Positions 1-10,009 of a stretch of 64,000 bases of DNA are shown one piece after another; the first letter of the stretch is position 1; every line of letters begins with the position of its first letter. Under the pieces are notes generated by a model. The model was not told the DNA's origin, made no database searches, and saw nothing but the letters and a program-made list of their open reading frames with translations. Source of the DNA: Mycobacterium sp. HUMS_12744610 (lineage in GTDB: Bacteria; Actinomycetota; Actinomycetes; Mycobacteriales; Mycobacteriaceae); NCBI RefSeq assembly GCF_041206865.1, contig NZ_JBGEDP010000001.1, positions 3,658,001 through 3,722,000 of the forward strand, read 5' to 3'. A program made the position numbers and the translations under genes.

Positions 1-467
1 TGGCCACAGCGCGCGCTTGCGGTGCGGGCCGCCCGCACGATGTCTGCGCCGGTGCGGAATTCTTGGCTTTCGCGTTCCACGCGCGCTACGGGAAGGGCGG
101 CCGCCTGCCGTAACACCATCGTCGCCAGAGCAGCCGAGGTTCTGCACGGCACCACCAGGACGTTGGCGCAAGCCCGGCTACCGACGACCACCATCAGCCG
201 CTGGCGCCCGACAGCCCGGGCACCATCTCCGACCCGAAGGCGGTTCAGCGCGTCCAGGTCCGGGGAGCTTTCCAGCGATGACCAGTTGACGCTGATGTCG
301 ATGATCTCCCCCAGACGGGCGGACAACGCACCGACCAGCTCGGGCAACTCGGCCGCGATCGAGGAGGTGTGCGGCCACCACGCCCCGTCGATGGGCGAAC
401 CCAGTTCGGCGGCCAGGGCGAGCCGCACCGGGCTGGCCAGGCGCCGGCCACGCACGTCCCGATTCAT
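1..467 (-). CDS. DUF5994-like protein, 3' end beyond the window
   Basis: The minus strand is open from ATG at 467 to the left edge (155 full codons, no stop), so the gene is partial at its C-terminus. The product has GAWWPHT near residue 28, then an acidic leucine-rich helix (AAELPELVGAL) and an INVSNW-like NWSSLESS stretch. An early GAWWP followed by AAELP is typical of the small actinobacterial DUF5994 proteins, whose function is unknown. Third-base G/C bias fits coding here better than in the overlapping frames. Family assignment rests on this motif only. Confidence 0.6.
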   Translation of the reverse strand, partial: MNRDVRGRRLASPVRLALAAELGSPIDGAWWPHTSSIAAELPELVGALSARLGEIIDISVNWSSLESSPDLDALNRLRVGDGARAVGRQRLMVVVGSRACANVLVVPCRTSAALATMVLRQAAALPVARVERESQEFRTGADIVRAARTASARCG

Positions 468-787
468 GGTGCCGGGATCGTCGAGACTGGTGCGCGAGTA
501 GACGCTGCCGCCAGCGGAGCCGCACGTGACGCCCGTTGATCCATCGACGATCCCTTCGCTTCCGGCTGCACCGGCATATAAACGTGAGGATCGACAGAGA
601 ACGTCAGTCGTAGACCACGATTTTCACGTCGGCTTAGGTAAAGCTCGGGGTCGACATTACACCTCACGCGGCAAAATCGCGTTGGTTGAGCTGTCGCGGC
701 CACCGGCTGCCGCCCAGGGCGCGTGTCTGTGCGGCGACGCGCCGCACAGCGTGTATATCTGCGCACGCTCGCGCCCGGAAGCGACGG
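468..787. other. intergenic region between the DUF5994-like gene and ilvA
   Basis: About 320 bases without a convincing gene. It is less GC-rich around 560-660. It should contain the promoter of the leftward DUF5994-like gene and the terminator of leftward ilvA. I see no clear hairpin or consensus promoter. Open frames across it have arginine- and proline-rich translations typical of shadows. Confidence 0.5.
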
Positions 788-2077
788 CTACAACAGGTAG
801 CGGTACGCCGGTGAACCCGGCGCCAGTGGCTCGACGTGGATCTCGGTGGCCCGCATCCGGGCCAGCAGCCCGTCCAGGTCGGCGGCCGAGCCCAGTTCGA
901 TGCCCACCAGCGCCTCACCGGTCTCGCGGTTGTTGCGCTTGACGTACTCGAACAGGGTGATGTCGTCGTTGGGCCCGAGCACCTCGTCGAGAAAGCGGCG
1001 CAGCGCACCGGGTTCCTGCGGGAAGTCCACCAGGAAGTAGTGCTTGAGCCCGAGGTGGACCAGCGATCGCTCCAGCACCTCGCCGTAGCGCGAGACGTCG
1101 TTGTTGCCGCCCGAGATCAGGCACACCACAGTGGATCCGGGTTCGATGTCGGCTTCCAACAGCCCGGCAACCGCCAGCGCGCCCGCCGGCTCGGCGATGA
1201 TGCCCTCGTTCTGATAGAGGTCCAGCATCGCAGTGCACACGGCCCCCTCGTCGACCGCCGTGATCGACACCATGTCACCGGCCGCGGCCAGCGCTGCGTA
1301 GGTCAGCGCACCCGCGCGCCGCACCGCGGCGCCGTCGACGAACTGGTCGACATGATCGAGCTCGACCGGCTCGCCGGCGGCCAGTGCGGCCATCATGGCC
1401 GCGGCCCCGGCCGGCTCGACGCCCAGCACCGCCGTGTTCGTCGTCCGCTCGGCCAGGTAGGTCGTGATGCCCGCGATGCATCCGCCACCGCCCACCGGGA
1501 CCACCACGAGGTCGGGTTCCCCGCCGAGCTCGTCGAGTTGCGCGAGGAGTTCGACGGCGATCGTGCCCTGCCCGGCCATGGTCCGCGCGTCGTCGTACGG
1601 CGGCACCAGGGTGGCGCCGGTGCGGGCGACGTCGGCCAGCGCCGCCTCGGCGGCCAGGTCGTAGGTCGACCCGCCCACGATCAGCTCGATGAACTCACCG
1701 CCGTGGTAGCGGATCCGGTCGCGCTTCTGCTTGGGGGTCTTGGCGGGGACGTAGACGCGGCCGCGCACGCCCAGCCTCCGGCACGCATAGGCGAAGCCCT
1801 GCGCGTGGTTGCCGGCCGAGGAGCACACCACCCCGGCGGCCAGCTCCTCGTCGGAGAGCTGCACCAGCAAGTTGTAGGCGCCGCGGATCTTGTAGGACCG
1901 CACGATCTGCAGGTCTTCGCGCTTGAGATAGACCCGGGCGCCGGTGATCGCCGACAGCCGATCGCTGAGTTGCAGGGGCGTGGGCGTGACCACCGGGGCG
2001 ATCCGCTTGGCCGCGCCGTCGACGTCAGCCGCGCACAGCGGTGACACGCTCGGGTTCTGGCTCAGTTCAGCGGACAC
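788..2077 (-). CDS. ilvA: threonine ammonia-lyase (threonine dehydratase), biosynthetic
   Basis: PLP-dependent conversion of threonine to 2-oxobutanoate, the first step of isoleucine synthesis, in the cytosol. GTG start, 429 residues, the length known for M. tuberculosis IlvA (Rv1559). The PLP lysine lies in SYKIRGAYN (K63), followed by SSAGNHAQGFAYACRRLG and the glycine loop VPVGGGGCIAG that holds the cofactor phosphate. The C-terminal ~90 residues (HYFLVDFPQEPGALRRFLDE onwards) are one ACT-like regulatory domain, so isoleucine feedback is expected from the family. The gene stands alone; the Ddn-like gene upstream on the same strand is about 50 bases away. Confidence 0.95.
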   Translation of the reverse strand: MSAELSQNPSVSPLCAADVDGAAKRIAPVVTPTPLQLSDRLSAITGARVYLKREDLQIVRSYKIRGAYNLLVQLSDEELAAGVVCSSAGNHAQGFAYACRRLGVRGRVYVPAKTPKQKRDRIRYHGGEFIELIVGGSTYDLAAEAALADVARTGATLVPPYDDARTMAGQGTIAVELLAQLDELGGEPDLVVVPVGGGGCIAGITTYLAERTTNTAVLGVEPAGAAAMMAALAAGEPVELDHVDQFVDGAAVRRAGALTYAALAAAGDMVSITAVDEGAVCTAMLDLYQNEGIIAEPAGALAVAGLLEADIEPGSTVVCLISGGNNDVSRYGEVLERSLVHLGLKHYFLVDFPQEPGALRRFLDEVLGPNDDITLFEYVKRNNRETGEALVGIELGSAADLDGLLARMRATEIHVEPLAPGSPAYRYLL

Positions 2078-2126
2078 CGATCAATGGTGCCATGACCGCA
2101 GACTGCAGGCGTCGGCCCTGTGGAAG

Positions 2127-2573
2127 TCAACCGACGGGTGTCAGCACGAACACGGGGATCTGGCGCTCGGTCTTCTTCTGGTAATCCGCGTAGTCCGGGT
2201 ACGCCTCGACGGCGCGCTCCCACCACACGGCCTTTTCCTCGCCGAACACCTCACGGGCGTCGTAGTCGCGGGTGACGGACCCGTCCTGCAGCTCGACCCG
2301 CGGGTTCTTCTTGACGTTGTAGTACCAGACCGGGTTCTTCGGCGCCCCACCGAGCGACGCGACGCAGGCGTACTCGCCATTGTGCTCCACGCGCATCAGC
2401 GGCGTCTTGCGCAGCTTGCCCGTCTTGGCTCCGACGGTGGTCAGCAAGATGATGGGCATGCCCCGCAAATCGGCGGCTTCTTTCCCACCGGACTCGGCGA
2501 ACTTCTCCGCTTGTTCGCGAGACCAATCCCAGGGCGACGGTTCGTACTCTCCGGTAAGTGGCATGCTCGTCAT
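2127..2573 (-). CDS. Ddn-family F420(H2)-dependent quinone reductase/nitroreductase-like protein
   Basis: A 148-residue protein of the deazaflavin-dependent nitroreductase family (PF04075), equivalent to Rv1558. Family members bind F420 in a split beta-barrel; in M. tuberculosis Ddn reduces quinones and activates pretomanid. Visible signatures are [33 protein letters not shown] and [10 protein letters not shown] chose ATG at 2573 because it gives the Rv1558 length; ATG 2564 (MPLTGEY) is the alternative. It directly precedes ilvA on the same strand and could be co-transcribed. Substrate unknown. Confidence 0.85.
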   Translation of the reverse strand: MTSMPLTGEYEPSPWDWSREQAEKFAESGGKEAADLRGMPIILLTTVGAKTGKLRKTPLMRVEHNGEYACVASLGGAPKNPVWYYNVKKNPRVELQDGSVTRDYDAREVFGEEKAVWWERAVEAYPDYADYQKKTERQIPVFVLTPVG

Positions 2574-2653
2574 TTTACGGCCGTGACGCACCGGCCGACC
2601 CGCGGCAACGCCGGCATCCGTGCCCGCCGGCGCCGGACAGGCACCGCCGGAGA

Positions 2654-3127
2654 TCAGGGCCGGTGCGAGGTCGCCAGACCCTGCCGGATCCCCTGATCGA
2701 TCTCGTTCCGGAGATCCGGGCTGCCGGCAGATGCCGTCTCGTGGCAGCTGCAGCCCAGGACGGCGAACGCGTTGGGGTCGGCGCGGGCCGGTTCTGCCGC
2801 CGCGACGCAAACCACGACGGCGACGGCGGCGCTGATCAGTTTTCTGGCCGAAACCCGCTCACGCGTGGCCCTTTTCGGCAATTGGCCGATTCGCCCGCTC
2901 ACTTCCGTGGCCATCTCGGACAGAAACGCATCCACGGCGACCGCGTACTTGTTCGACCACCACTTGTAGATCGTCGCATTGCTCACCCCGCTGCGGGCCG
3001 CGATCTCGTCGGTCGTCATAGCCCGCAGCCCAACCTCGTCGAGCAACGCGGATGTCGCAGCCAGCACGGCCACCCGCGACGGCTCACTGCGCGGACGGCC
3101 GGGACGGCCTGCGGCGCGGTCGGCCAC
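2654..3127 (-). CDS. truncated TetR regulator joined to a secreted-protein-like tail
   Basis: Residues ~15-65 are a TetR N-terminal helix-turn-helix ([37 protein letters not shown]). TetR proteins normally run to about 190-210 residues with an all-helical ligand domain. Here the ligand domain is cut off at about residue 90. What follows looks like a signal peptide ([20 protein letters not shown]) and a short cysteine-containing mature region ([17 protein letters not shown], then a [12 protein letters not shown] helix), like small mycobacterial secreted proteins. The 157-residue frame is therefore probably a deletion fusion of two genes. The GTG start at 3127 fits the TetR N-terminus. DNA binding may persist; ligand sensing should not. 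Confidence 0.6.
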   Translation of the reverse strand: MADRAAGRPGRPRSEPSRVAVLAATSALLDEVGLRAMTTDEIAARSGVSNATIYKWWSNKYAVAVDAFLSEMATEVSGRIGQLPKRATRERVSARKLISAAVAVVVCVAAAEPARADPNAFAVLGCSCHETASAGSPDLRNEIDQGIRQGLATSHRP

Positions 3128-3695
3128 GTCTCACCCCTGCACACCCATATAGCGAACTAAATGTTCAATATTTCGGCGACAATAGCAGGGACGGGCACCG
3201 AGCAGGCACCTCAGAGCCTGTCCGCCTCGCGAGCCATCAGGGAGCGCTCGAGATAACCGCAGCGCGCCGAGCAGCCGATGCGCGGCGGGCGTGCAACTCC
3301 CCGGGGCGTCAGGAGGGTGCGACGCATCGACGCGGCCACAACGCGCAGCGAGCCCGAGAAGCGGCGACCCGACCACATCGGAGCGCCCTGCCGGTGCCGC
3401 AACGGCACTGCCACCGACGCGCTGGAGACGACTTCGCTGGTACCTGTCGTCATGGCTTACTTCCTTCGCCCGTCGGCCCGAGGCGTAGGGCGCAAAGCAC
3501 GGTGCTGCGCCCTCAGGCGGGACCAACGCGGATACCGGAGGGGGTATTCCTCCCAGTGACGAGGATCGCAGCGCGATTTCGGAGAGTTCAGCCGACTCGA
3601 CAGCCGCCTACAGGCGTTACGCCGCGTGGCACAGCACGAAAGCTGCGATCAACCTGCCGGGCCGCCCGGATGCCTTCCGCGCGGCGAAGCGCCGG
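3128..3695. other. 570-base gap with no firm gene
   Basis: No recognisable family. The only plausible coding stretch is a minus-strand frame at 3211-3453 (80 codons), which has an ATG preceded by GAAGGAAG nine bases upstream. Its translation is arginine- and serine-rich and matches nothing I know. The part next to the TetR gene (3140-3185) is AT-richer, with TATAGCGAACTAAATG and TTCAATATTTC, and is the likely TetR promoter/operator. The fumarate reductase genes and mmpL6 that follow plsB1 in M. tuberculosis are absent here. Confidence 0.4.
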
Positions 3696-5561
3696 TTACC
3701 GCGTCCGCGCCAGTTCCGCGATCTCGTTGACTCGCCTTGTCGCCGTGGCGATCTCGTCGGCGAACTGCTGACGGCGCTTGGCCAGGTCGGCTCCGTCGGA
3801 GTCCCCCGAGCCGTCGATCAGCTCGCGGTGCCGGGCCAGGCGCAACCCGGTCTTGAACAGCTCCATCGACCTCGACTCGGCGCTGGCGATGCGGCGCTGC
3901 AGCTCCCACTGCTTGCCCACCTCCAGGCACTCCGCGAGAAAGGTTTCCTCGTCGAAGGATTCGTCCTCGTAGGCGGCCAGCCGCTCGGCCACGATGTGGT
4001 AGGCGTCCAGGAACGGGCGCAACACCAGATGCGCCAAGAGCACGTCGGCCGACTCCAGCAGCCGCCGCACGTCGGCGGCGCAATAGGTCTGGGTCGTGTC
4101 CACGGGGGCCAGCAGGCGGATCTCGTCGACCAACTCCCTCTCGAACTGCGTGCGCCCGGAGAACAGGAACTCGAACTTGAGCAGTTCGCGCAGGCGCAAC
4201 GCCTCGTCGCGCACGGTAGCCGGCGCGACCGACTCACCGCCCTCGCAGGCCGCGACCAGCGCCATCTCCGCGATGGCCCGGTCGACCAGGATGTGGATGG
4301 CGGTGTTGCGGTAGAACGCCGCCACCAGGTGCTGTTCGGCGCCGATGCCCCAGACCGCCTCGGTGCCGGCGTCGTAGACGCTGACGACTCCGGAGGCGAC
4401 GAGCTGGTGCAGGGTCCACCGGATTGTCGAGCGGTTGTTCAGGTCCGCCGCGCCGGCCACCGCCCAGTTGCGCGCGGCGATGTAGTTCGCCAGCGGCTGC
4501 ACGGTGGCCAGCACCTCGCTGATCGACAGCGAGCGGTCCGCCCCGAGCAGCGCGAGGCTGACTACCGCGGTCGGAGTCACCGGGGTCGCCCGGTTGATGC
4601 GGTGTTCCGCGTCCAGGGCGATGCGTTCGATCTCGGTCCCGGTGCCCGACTCGTCGCCGCGCAACTCCTCGAGCCGCTTGCGCAGCGGCAGCGGCTCGCC
4701 GAAGTCCAGGTAGGCCCGGCCCAGCCGATGGCCCTGCTGGCGCGCGAGCCGGACCAGAAAGCGGAGGTCCTCGGGACGTTTGGCGGCCCCGTAGGCCTCG
4801 GTGGTCATCGCCTCCACCTCGTGCAACTGGTCGTACACGATCGAGGTCGGCACCAGATACACCTCGGGGCCGTCGATTTCGTCGACGGCGTCGGCTATGT
4901 AGCGCAGGATCCCGAACACCGGCGGGCGCAGCTTGCCGGTCCTGGTGCGGCCCCCCTCGATCGACCAGGTCAGGTTGGCGTGGTTCTGCACGAGCTGCGC
5001 GGCGTAGGCGCGCAGCGCGAACCGGTAGACCGGAATGTCCTTGGTCTGGCGGCGAATGAAGATCGCGCCGGTGCGCTTGGCCCACGCACCCATCGGGAAG
5101 AAGTTCAGGTTGGCCCCGCCGAACGTCAGCGCCGGGGACAGCCGATTGGCCATGATCACCTCGGGCAGCAGCATGCCGTCCAGGTAGGAGCGATGCGAGA
5201 AGGCGAACGCCAGCGTTGCCTTGCGGTCCAGCTTGCGCAACTGGTCGATCTCGTCCTCGTCGACCAGCACGTCGTAGGCGCGCATCAGCCAGCGGCTGAA
5301 CCCGCGCCAGGCCTGCACAGCGCGTTCGTCCAGGGAGGCCGCCATCTCCCGCAGGTAACCGGCGGCCTCGGCGCGCACGGCGCCGGGATCGCGCCCGAGT
5401 TCGGCCGCCAGCGCGCTCAGCCTCTCGTCGTACCAGCGCGCCCGCAGCAGCTGGCTCACCTCCGTCGGGTCGGTGGCCAGCGGGACGCTCGATTCGCCTT
5501 TGATGCCGTTGCGCTGCAGCACCTTTCGCACGCCCACGCGGCCGAGTTCGCGCGCGGTCAC
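3696..5561 (-). CDS. plsB1: glycerol-3-phosphate acyltransferase PlsB1
   Basis: Transfers an acyl chain to glycerol-3-phosphate, the first step of phospholipid and triacylglycerol synthesis, at the membrane. It has 621 residues from a GTG start, the length of M. tuberculosis PlsB1 (Rv1551). Acyltransferase block I is FSHRSYLDG (H123, D128 of the HX4D motif), block II is NFFPMGAWAKRTGAIFIRR, block III EGGRTRTGKL and block IV YLVPTSIVYDQLHE. The C-terminal half is the helical region shared by long GPATs. It stands alone, with about 100 bases to the VOC gene. Confidence 0.93.
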   Translation of the reverse strand: MTARELGRVGVRKVLQRNGIKGESSVPLATDPTEVSQLLRARWYDERLSALAAELGRDPGAVRAEAAGYLREMAASLDERAVQAWRGFSRWLMRAYDVLVDEDEIDQLRKLDRKATLAFAFSHRSYLDGMLLPEVIMANRLSPALTFGGANLNFFPMGAWAKRTGAIFIRRQTKDIPVYRFALRAYAAQLVQNHANLTWSIEGGRTRTGKLRPPVFGILRYIADAVDEIDGPEVYLVPTSIVYDQLHEVEAMTTEAYGAAKRPEDLRFLVRLARQQGHRLGRAYLDFGEPLPLRKRLEELRGDESGTGTEIERIALDAEHRINRATPVTPTAVVSLALLGADRSLSISEVLATVQPLANYIAARNWAVAGAADLNNRSTIRWTLHQLVASGVVSVYDAGTEAVWGIGAEQHLVAAFYRNTAIHILVDRAIAEMALVAACEGGESVAPATVRDEALRLRELLKFEFLFSGRTQFERELVDEIRLLAPVDTTQTYCAADVRRLLESADVLLAHLVLRPFLDAYHIVAERLAAYEDESFDEETFLAECLEVGKQWELQRRIASAESRSMELFKTGLRLARHRELIDGSGDSDGADLAKRRQQFADEIATATRRVNEIAELARTR

Positions 5562-5661
5562 CGCCGCTCCCGGATCGTCATCGCCGTCGTCACAACGGTG
5601 AGCGTACGTCGGCGATCGGCGCCGGGGAACACATCACGAGATTTCCCGAAGGCGGTCGGGG

Positions 5662-6138
5662 TCAGCCGCCGGGACGCCACAGCTGCAGCGTGGAGGTCAC
5701 CCCGGCGGGCAGCTCCAGCAGCTCGATGGGGGTGTCGTCGGGGTCGTAGACGAAGAACATCCGCACTCCCCCGATGTCGACGGGCGAGTCCGCCCGGACC
5801 TCGGGGTGGTCGCGCCGGACGGATTCATAGGCGGCGTCGAGGTTCTCGACCCGGAACGACATGTTGGTGTAGCCCAGGTGCGGGCCGCTGGGTGTGTCCG
5901 GCACGGCGCCCAGGGACAACAGCTCGACCATCGCCCCACCGATCAGGCCGCCGACCATGCGGCCCCGCTGCGCGGCCCCGCCGGTCACCGCGTCCAGAGC
6001 GGCCCCTTCGAGCGCGACGTCGAACACGACGTCCATGCCCAGCACGGCGGTGTAGAACGCCATGGAGGCCTCGACGTCGGAGACACCCACGCAGACGTGG
6101 GAGAAGTTCTGCACGGCGATGGGGGGCGGTTGGCTCAT
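5662..6138 (-). CDS. VOC (glyoxalase/bleomycin resistance fold) protein
   Basis: A 158-residue vicinal-oxygen-chelate protein. It has the paired beta-alpha-beta-beta-beta units: FSHVCVGVSDVEASMAFYTAVLGMDVV in the first half and GYTNMSFRVENLDAAYESV in the second, ending in FVYDPDDTPIELLE. A first-half histidine (NFSH) and the C-terminal glutamate (IELLE) are the usual metal ligand positions. ATG at 6138 is chosen because GGAGAA lies just upstream. Reaction unknown; annotations in this family (lyase, dioxygenase, epimerase) cannot be separated by sequence alone. Confidence 0.85.
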   Translation of the reverse strand: MSQPPPIAVQNFSHVCVGVSDVEASMAFYTAVLGMDVVFDVALEGAALDAVTGGAAQRGRMVGGLIGGAMVELLSLGAVPDTPSGPHLGYTNMSFRVENLDAAYESVRRDHPEVRADSPVDIGGVRMFFVYDPDDTPIELLELPAGVTSTLQLWRPGG

Positions 6139-6216
6139 GGGTTCTCCTCGCGCGGTCGGTGCGCAACATGATATGCATCCGATCGACCGGCGAGCGCCCA
6201 CGAATACCATGCGACG

Positions 6217-6354
6217 ATGGCGACGGCGCTGATCACCGGTGCCGACGTGCGGGACGGAATCTCCGAGCGGGCGGCGCCCCGACACGTGCTGGTCGCCATG
6301 CCCGGGGATCCCTTCGCCGACATCGACGTGACAGCCGCGTCGACTTCGTCATGA
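6217..6354 (+). pseudogene. possible fragment of a short-chain dehydrogenase
   Basis: A 45-codon frame starting MATALITGA, the typical start of mycobacterial short-chain dehydrogenases (TGxxxGIG cofactor loop). The loop then breaks down (DVRDGISERAAP instead of a GxG pattern) and the frame stops. Later phrases (RHVLVAMPGDPFADIDVT) loosely match strand 2 of the Rossmann fold. It lies between the divergent VOC start and the dnaE1 3' end. Most likely a decayed remnant; chance resemblance cannot be excluded. Confidence 0.3.
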
Positions 6355-6409
6355 ACGACGTTGTGGCGCAAAAGCATCCGGCCGCGGCATGACCCCCCGG
6401 GCGGGCCGC

Positions 6410-9400
6410 TCAGGCGCCCAGGCAGCCGGGGCCGAGCAACTCCTTGAGGTCGCCCATCAACGCCGGCGACGGCGTCACCCGCAGCGACTGGTCCAGCTCG
6501 AGCGTGGTGATGCGGTCACCGCTGATGAGCCGCAGGTGCACCTGTGAGGTTCCGGGATGGCGCGCCAGCACCTGCTTGAGCGCGCTGACCTTGTCGACGG
6601 TGCACTGGCGGGTGGGCAGGCTGACCGACAGCGGCCGGTCCGCCTGGGCGTTGGAGAAGTCGGGCACCACCAGCTCGTTGGCGATCAGGGCGATCCGATC
6701 GTCGCGGATGGCCACCTTCGCGTTGACCAGCACCACCGCGTCGTCGGCGATGTCGGCGCCGTAGGCGGAGTAGGCGTGCGGGAAGAACATCACCTCGATG
6801 CCGCCGGTGAGGTCCTCCAGTTGCGCTGACGCCCAAGGCATCCCGTTCTTGTTGACGCGTCGGTTCACCGACGCCAGGATGCCCCCGACGCGCACCTGGG
6901 TCTCGTTGGGCACGTCACCGTCCAGGATCGCCGGGATCTGGGTGTCGACCTGCGCGGCCAGCAGGTGGGCCACCCCGTTGAGCGGATGCCCGGACACGTA
7001 CAGGCCCAACATCTCGCGTTCCAGGGCCAGCTTGTGCTTGTCCTCCCACTCGTCCTCGGGCACCTTGATGGTGAATACCGCGTCGGCGCCGGAGTCGCTG
7101 CCGCCGAACAGGTCGAACTGGCCCATGGCCTCGGCCTTCTTGGTGCCCAGCACCGAGTCGACGGCGTCGGTGTGCACCAGGAACAGGCCCTTGCGGGCAT
7201 GGTTCAGTGAGTCGAACGCGCCCGCCTTGATCAGCGACTCGGTGACCTTCTTGTTGCAGGCCGCGATGTCGATCTTGTTCAGGTAGTCCGAGAAGTCGGT
7301 AAACTTCCCCTTCTCGTTGCGGGTCTTGATCAGCGAACCGACCACGTTGGCGCCGACGTTGCGCACCGCGCCCAGGCCGAAGCGGATGTCTTTGCCGACC
7401 GAGGCGAAGTTCACCAGGGATTCGTTGACGTCCGGCGGCAACACGGTGATACCCAGCTTGCGGCAGTCAGCCAGGTACACCGCGGCCTTGTCCTTGTCAT
7501 CGCCCACCGAGGTGAGCAGCCCGGCCATGTATTCGGCCGGGTAGTTGGCCTTCAGGTAGGCGGTCCAGTACGACACCAGCCCGTAGCCGGCGGCGTGCGA
7601 CTTGTTGAACGCATACCCGGCGAACGGAAGGATGGTGTCCCACAACGCCTTCACGGCCTTCTCCGAGAAGCCGTTGGTGGTCATACCCTCGTAGAAGCCC
7701 TTGTATTCGGCCTCGAGCACCTCGAGCTTCTTTTTGCCCATCGCCTTGCGCAGCGCGTCGGCCTTGCCCATCGTGTAGGAGGCCACCTTCTGCGCGATGA
7801 ACATGATCTGCTCTTGGTAGACGATCAGGCCGTAGGTCTCGGAGAGGATCTCGCGCAGCGGTTCCTCGAGTTCGGGATGGATCGGCTTGATCGGCTGACG
7901 GCCGTTCTTGCGGTCGGCGTAGTCGTTGTGGGCGTTCATGCCCATCGGGCCCGGGCGGTAGAGCGCGAGCACGGCGACGATGTCGTTGAACTCGGTGGGT
8001 TGCATGCGGCGCAGCAGGTCGCGCATCGGCCCGCCGTCGAGCTGGAAAACCCCGAGGGTGTCGCCGCGGCCCAGTAGCTCGTAGGTGGGCTTGTCGTCCA
8101 GCGGCACCGACTCCAGGTCGAAATCGATGCCCCTGTTGGCCTTGATGTTCTCGATCGCGTCGCCGATGATCGTCAGGTTGCGCAGGCCCAGGAAGTCCAT
8201 CTTCAGCAGGCCGATGGCCTCGCAGGACGGGTAGTCCCAGCCGGTGATGATCGCGCCGTCCTGCGGCCGCTTCCACAGCGGGATGGCCTCGGTGAGCGGC
8301 TCGCTGCTCATGATCACCGCGCAGGCGTGCACACCGGCGTTGCGGATCAGGCCCTCCAGGCCGCGCGCGGTCTGGTAGATGGTGCGCACGTCGGGGTCGG
8401 TTTCGATCAGGCCCCGGACCTCGGCGGCCTCCTTGTACCGCTCGTGGGCCGGATCGGTGATGCCCGAGAGCGGGATGTCCTTGGCCATGATCGGCGGCGG
8501 CAACGCCTTGGTGATCCGGTCGGCGATGGCGAAGCCGGGCTGACCATAGTGGATCCGCGCCGAATCCTTGAGTGCCGCTTTGGTTTTGATGGTGCCGAAG
8601 GTGATGACCTGGGCCACTCGGTCCTGGCCCCACTTGTCGGCCGCGTAGCGCACCATCTCCCCGCGGCGGCGGTCGTCGAAGTCGATGTCGATGTCGGGTG
8701 CCGACGGGCGTTCCGGGTTGAGGAACCGCTCGAACAGCAGCCCGTGGGGAATCGGGTCGATGTTGGTGATGCCCATCGCATAGGCGACCAGCGAGCCGGC
8801 CGCCGAACCGCGCCCCGGCCCCACCCGGATGTCGACCGAGCGCGCGTAGTTGATCAGGTCGGCGACGATCAGGAAGTACGACGGGAAGCCCTTGTCGCAG
8901 ATGACCTTGATCTCGTACTCGGCCCGGTCGATGTAGTCCTGCCCGACGCCGGACGGGAAACGCCGGCGCAGTCCGGCCATCACCTCGTGGTGCAGCCAGG
9001 TCGCCTGGTCGTGTCCTTCGGGCACCGGGAAGATCGGCATCCGGTCCCGCGGCTCCCACACGTCGTCGTAGGGCTGCACACGTTCGGCGATCAGCAGGGT
9101 CGAGTCGCACGCGCCGGGAATCTCGTCGTCCCACAGCTGGCGCATCTCGGCGGCCGACTTCAGGTAGTAGCCGTCGCCATCGAACTTGAACCGGTTGGGG
9201 TCCGAGAGCGTCTTGCCGGTCTGCACGCACAGCAGCGCCTCGTGGTTGTGCGCGGCGTCGCGTGTGACGTAGTGGCAGTCGTTGGTGGCCAGCGGCGGGA
9301 TGCCCAGCTTGCGCCCGATCTCTAGCAGACCCTCGCGGACCCGCTGCTCGATGGACAGCCCGTGGTCCATCAGCTCCAGAAAGTAGTTGTCGGCCCCGAA

Positions 9401-9943
9401 GATCTCGCGCCACTTGGCGGCCGATTCCAGCGCCTCGCGGTCGTGGCCCAGGCGAAGGCGCGTCTGCACCTCCCCCGAGGGGCACCCGGTGGTGGCGATG
9501 ATGCCCTCGGCGTGTTCGGCGATGAGCTCGGCGTCCATCCGGGACCACTTGCCGAGCTGTCCCTCGAAGGACGCCAGCGAGGACAGCTTGAACAGGTTGC
9601 GCAGGCCGGTGGCGTTCTCGGCGAGCATCGTCAGGTGGGTGTAGGAGCCGCTACCCGAGACGTCGTCGGACTTCTGGCCGGGGTCCCCCCACAGGATCCG
9701 CCGGGTGTCGAAGCGGGAAGCCGGAGCGATGTAGGCCTCGACGCCGATGATCGGCTTGATCCCGGCTTTGGCGGCCGCGTTGTAGAACTCGCTGGCGCCG
9801 AACATGTTTCCGTGGTCGGTCATCCCGACCGCGGGCATCCCCAGCCGCTCCACCTCGGCGAGCATCGGCGTGATCTTCGCGGCACCGTCCAGCATCGAGT
9901 ACTCGGTGTGGTTATGCAGGTGCACGAAAGAGGACTGGTTCAT
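6410..9943 (-). CDS. dnaE1: DNA polymerase III alpha subunit, replicative
   Basis: The main replicative polymerase, 1177 residues. The N-terminal PHP domain ([15 protein letters not shown] at residues 6-20) is intact; in mycobacterial DnaE1 this domain is the proofreading 3'-5' exonuclease. The polymerase core shows [18 protein letters not shown] and the catalytic aspartates in [12 protein letters not shown], followed by the helix-hairpin-helix region ([20 protein letters not shown]) and a C-terminal OB fold ([22 protein letters not shown]). The ATG is preceded by CCTCCC on the plus strand, a GGGAGG ribosome site on the sense strand. All key residues are present. Confidence 0.97.
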   Translation of the reverse strand: MNQSSFVHLHNHTEYSMLDGAAKITPMLAEVERLGMPAVGMTDHGNMFGASEFYNAAAKAGIKPIIGVEAYIAPASRFDTRRILWGDPGQKSDDVSGSGSYTHLTMLAENATGLRNLFKLSSLASFEGQLGKWSRMDAELIAEHAEGIIATTGCPSGEVQTRLRLGHDREALESAAKWREIFGADNYFLELMDHGLSIEQRVREGLLEIGRKLGIPPLATNDCHYVTRDAAHNHEALLCVQTGKTLSDPNRFKFDGDGYYLKSAAEMRQLWDDEIPGACDSTLLIAERVQPYDDVWEPRDRMPIFPVPEGHDQATWLHHEVMAGLRRRFPSGVGQDYIDRAEYEIKVICDKGFPSYFLIVADLINYARSVDIRVGPGRGSAAGSLVAYAMGITNIDPIPHGLLFERFLNPERPSAPDIDIDFDDRRRGEMVRYAADKWGQDRVAQVITFGTIKTKAALKDSARIHYGQPGFAIADRITKALPPPIMAKDIPLSGITDPAHERYKEAAEVRGLIETDPDVRTIYQTARGLEGLIRNAGVHACAVIMSSEPLTEAIPLWKRPQDGAIITGWDYPSCEAIGLLKMDFLGLRNLTIIGDAIENIKANRGIDFDLESVPLDDKPTYELLGRGDTLGVFQLDGGPMRDLLRRMQPTEFNDIVAVLALYRPGPMGMNAHNDYADRKNGRQPIKPIHPELEEPLREILSETYGLIVYQEQIMFIAQKVASYTMGKADALRKAMGKKKLEVLEAEYKGFYEGMTTNGFSEKAVKALWDTILPFAGYAFNKSHAAGYGLVSYWTAYLKANYPAEYMAGLLTSVGDDKDKAAVYLADCRKLGITVLPPDVNESLVNFASVGKDIRFGLGAVRNVGANVVGSLIKTRNEKGKFTDFSDYLNKIDIAACNKKVTESLIKAGAFDSLNHARKGLFLVHTDAVDSVLGTKKAEAMGQFDLFGGSDSGADAVFTIKVPEDEWEDKHKLALEREMLGLYVSGHPLNGVAHLLAAQVDTQIPAILDGDVPNETQVRVGGILASVNRRVNKNGMPWASAQLEDLTGGIEVMFFPHAYSAYGADIADDAVVLVNAKVAIRDDRIALIANELVVPDFSNAQADRPLSVSLPTRQCTVDKVSALKQVLARHPGTSQVHLRLISGDRITTLELDQSLRVTPSPALMGDLKELLGPGCLGA

Positions 9944-10009
9944 AGGGAGGCCAGTCTATGACCGAGGACCGACGACGTTCGGGCGTGTCGCGAAGTGTGT
10001 CTTGCGGGC

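Noticed and set aside
836..2044. 402-codon plus-strand frame opposite ilvA
   Set aside because: IlvA motifs on the minus strand are complete; the plus-strand frame has no motif.
3211..3453. 80-codon minus-strand frame with a reasonable ribosome site
   Set aside because: No recognisable family and Arg/Ser-rich translation. Kept only as a note within the intergenic entry.
3828..6392. 854-codon plus-strand frame opposite plsB1 and the VOC gene
   Set aside because: Antisense to two well-supported genes; its C-terminal part changes to arginine repeats, which is typical of shadow frames.
7497..9548. 683-codon second minus-strand frame within dnaE1
   Set aside because: Alternate-frame shadow with strongly biased Arg/Gly content; dnaE1 is intact in its own frame.
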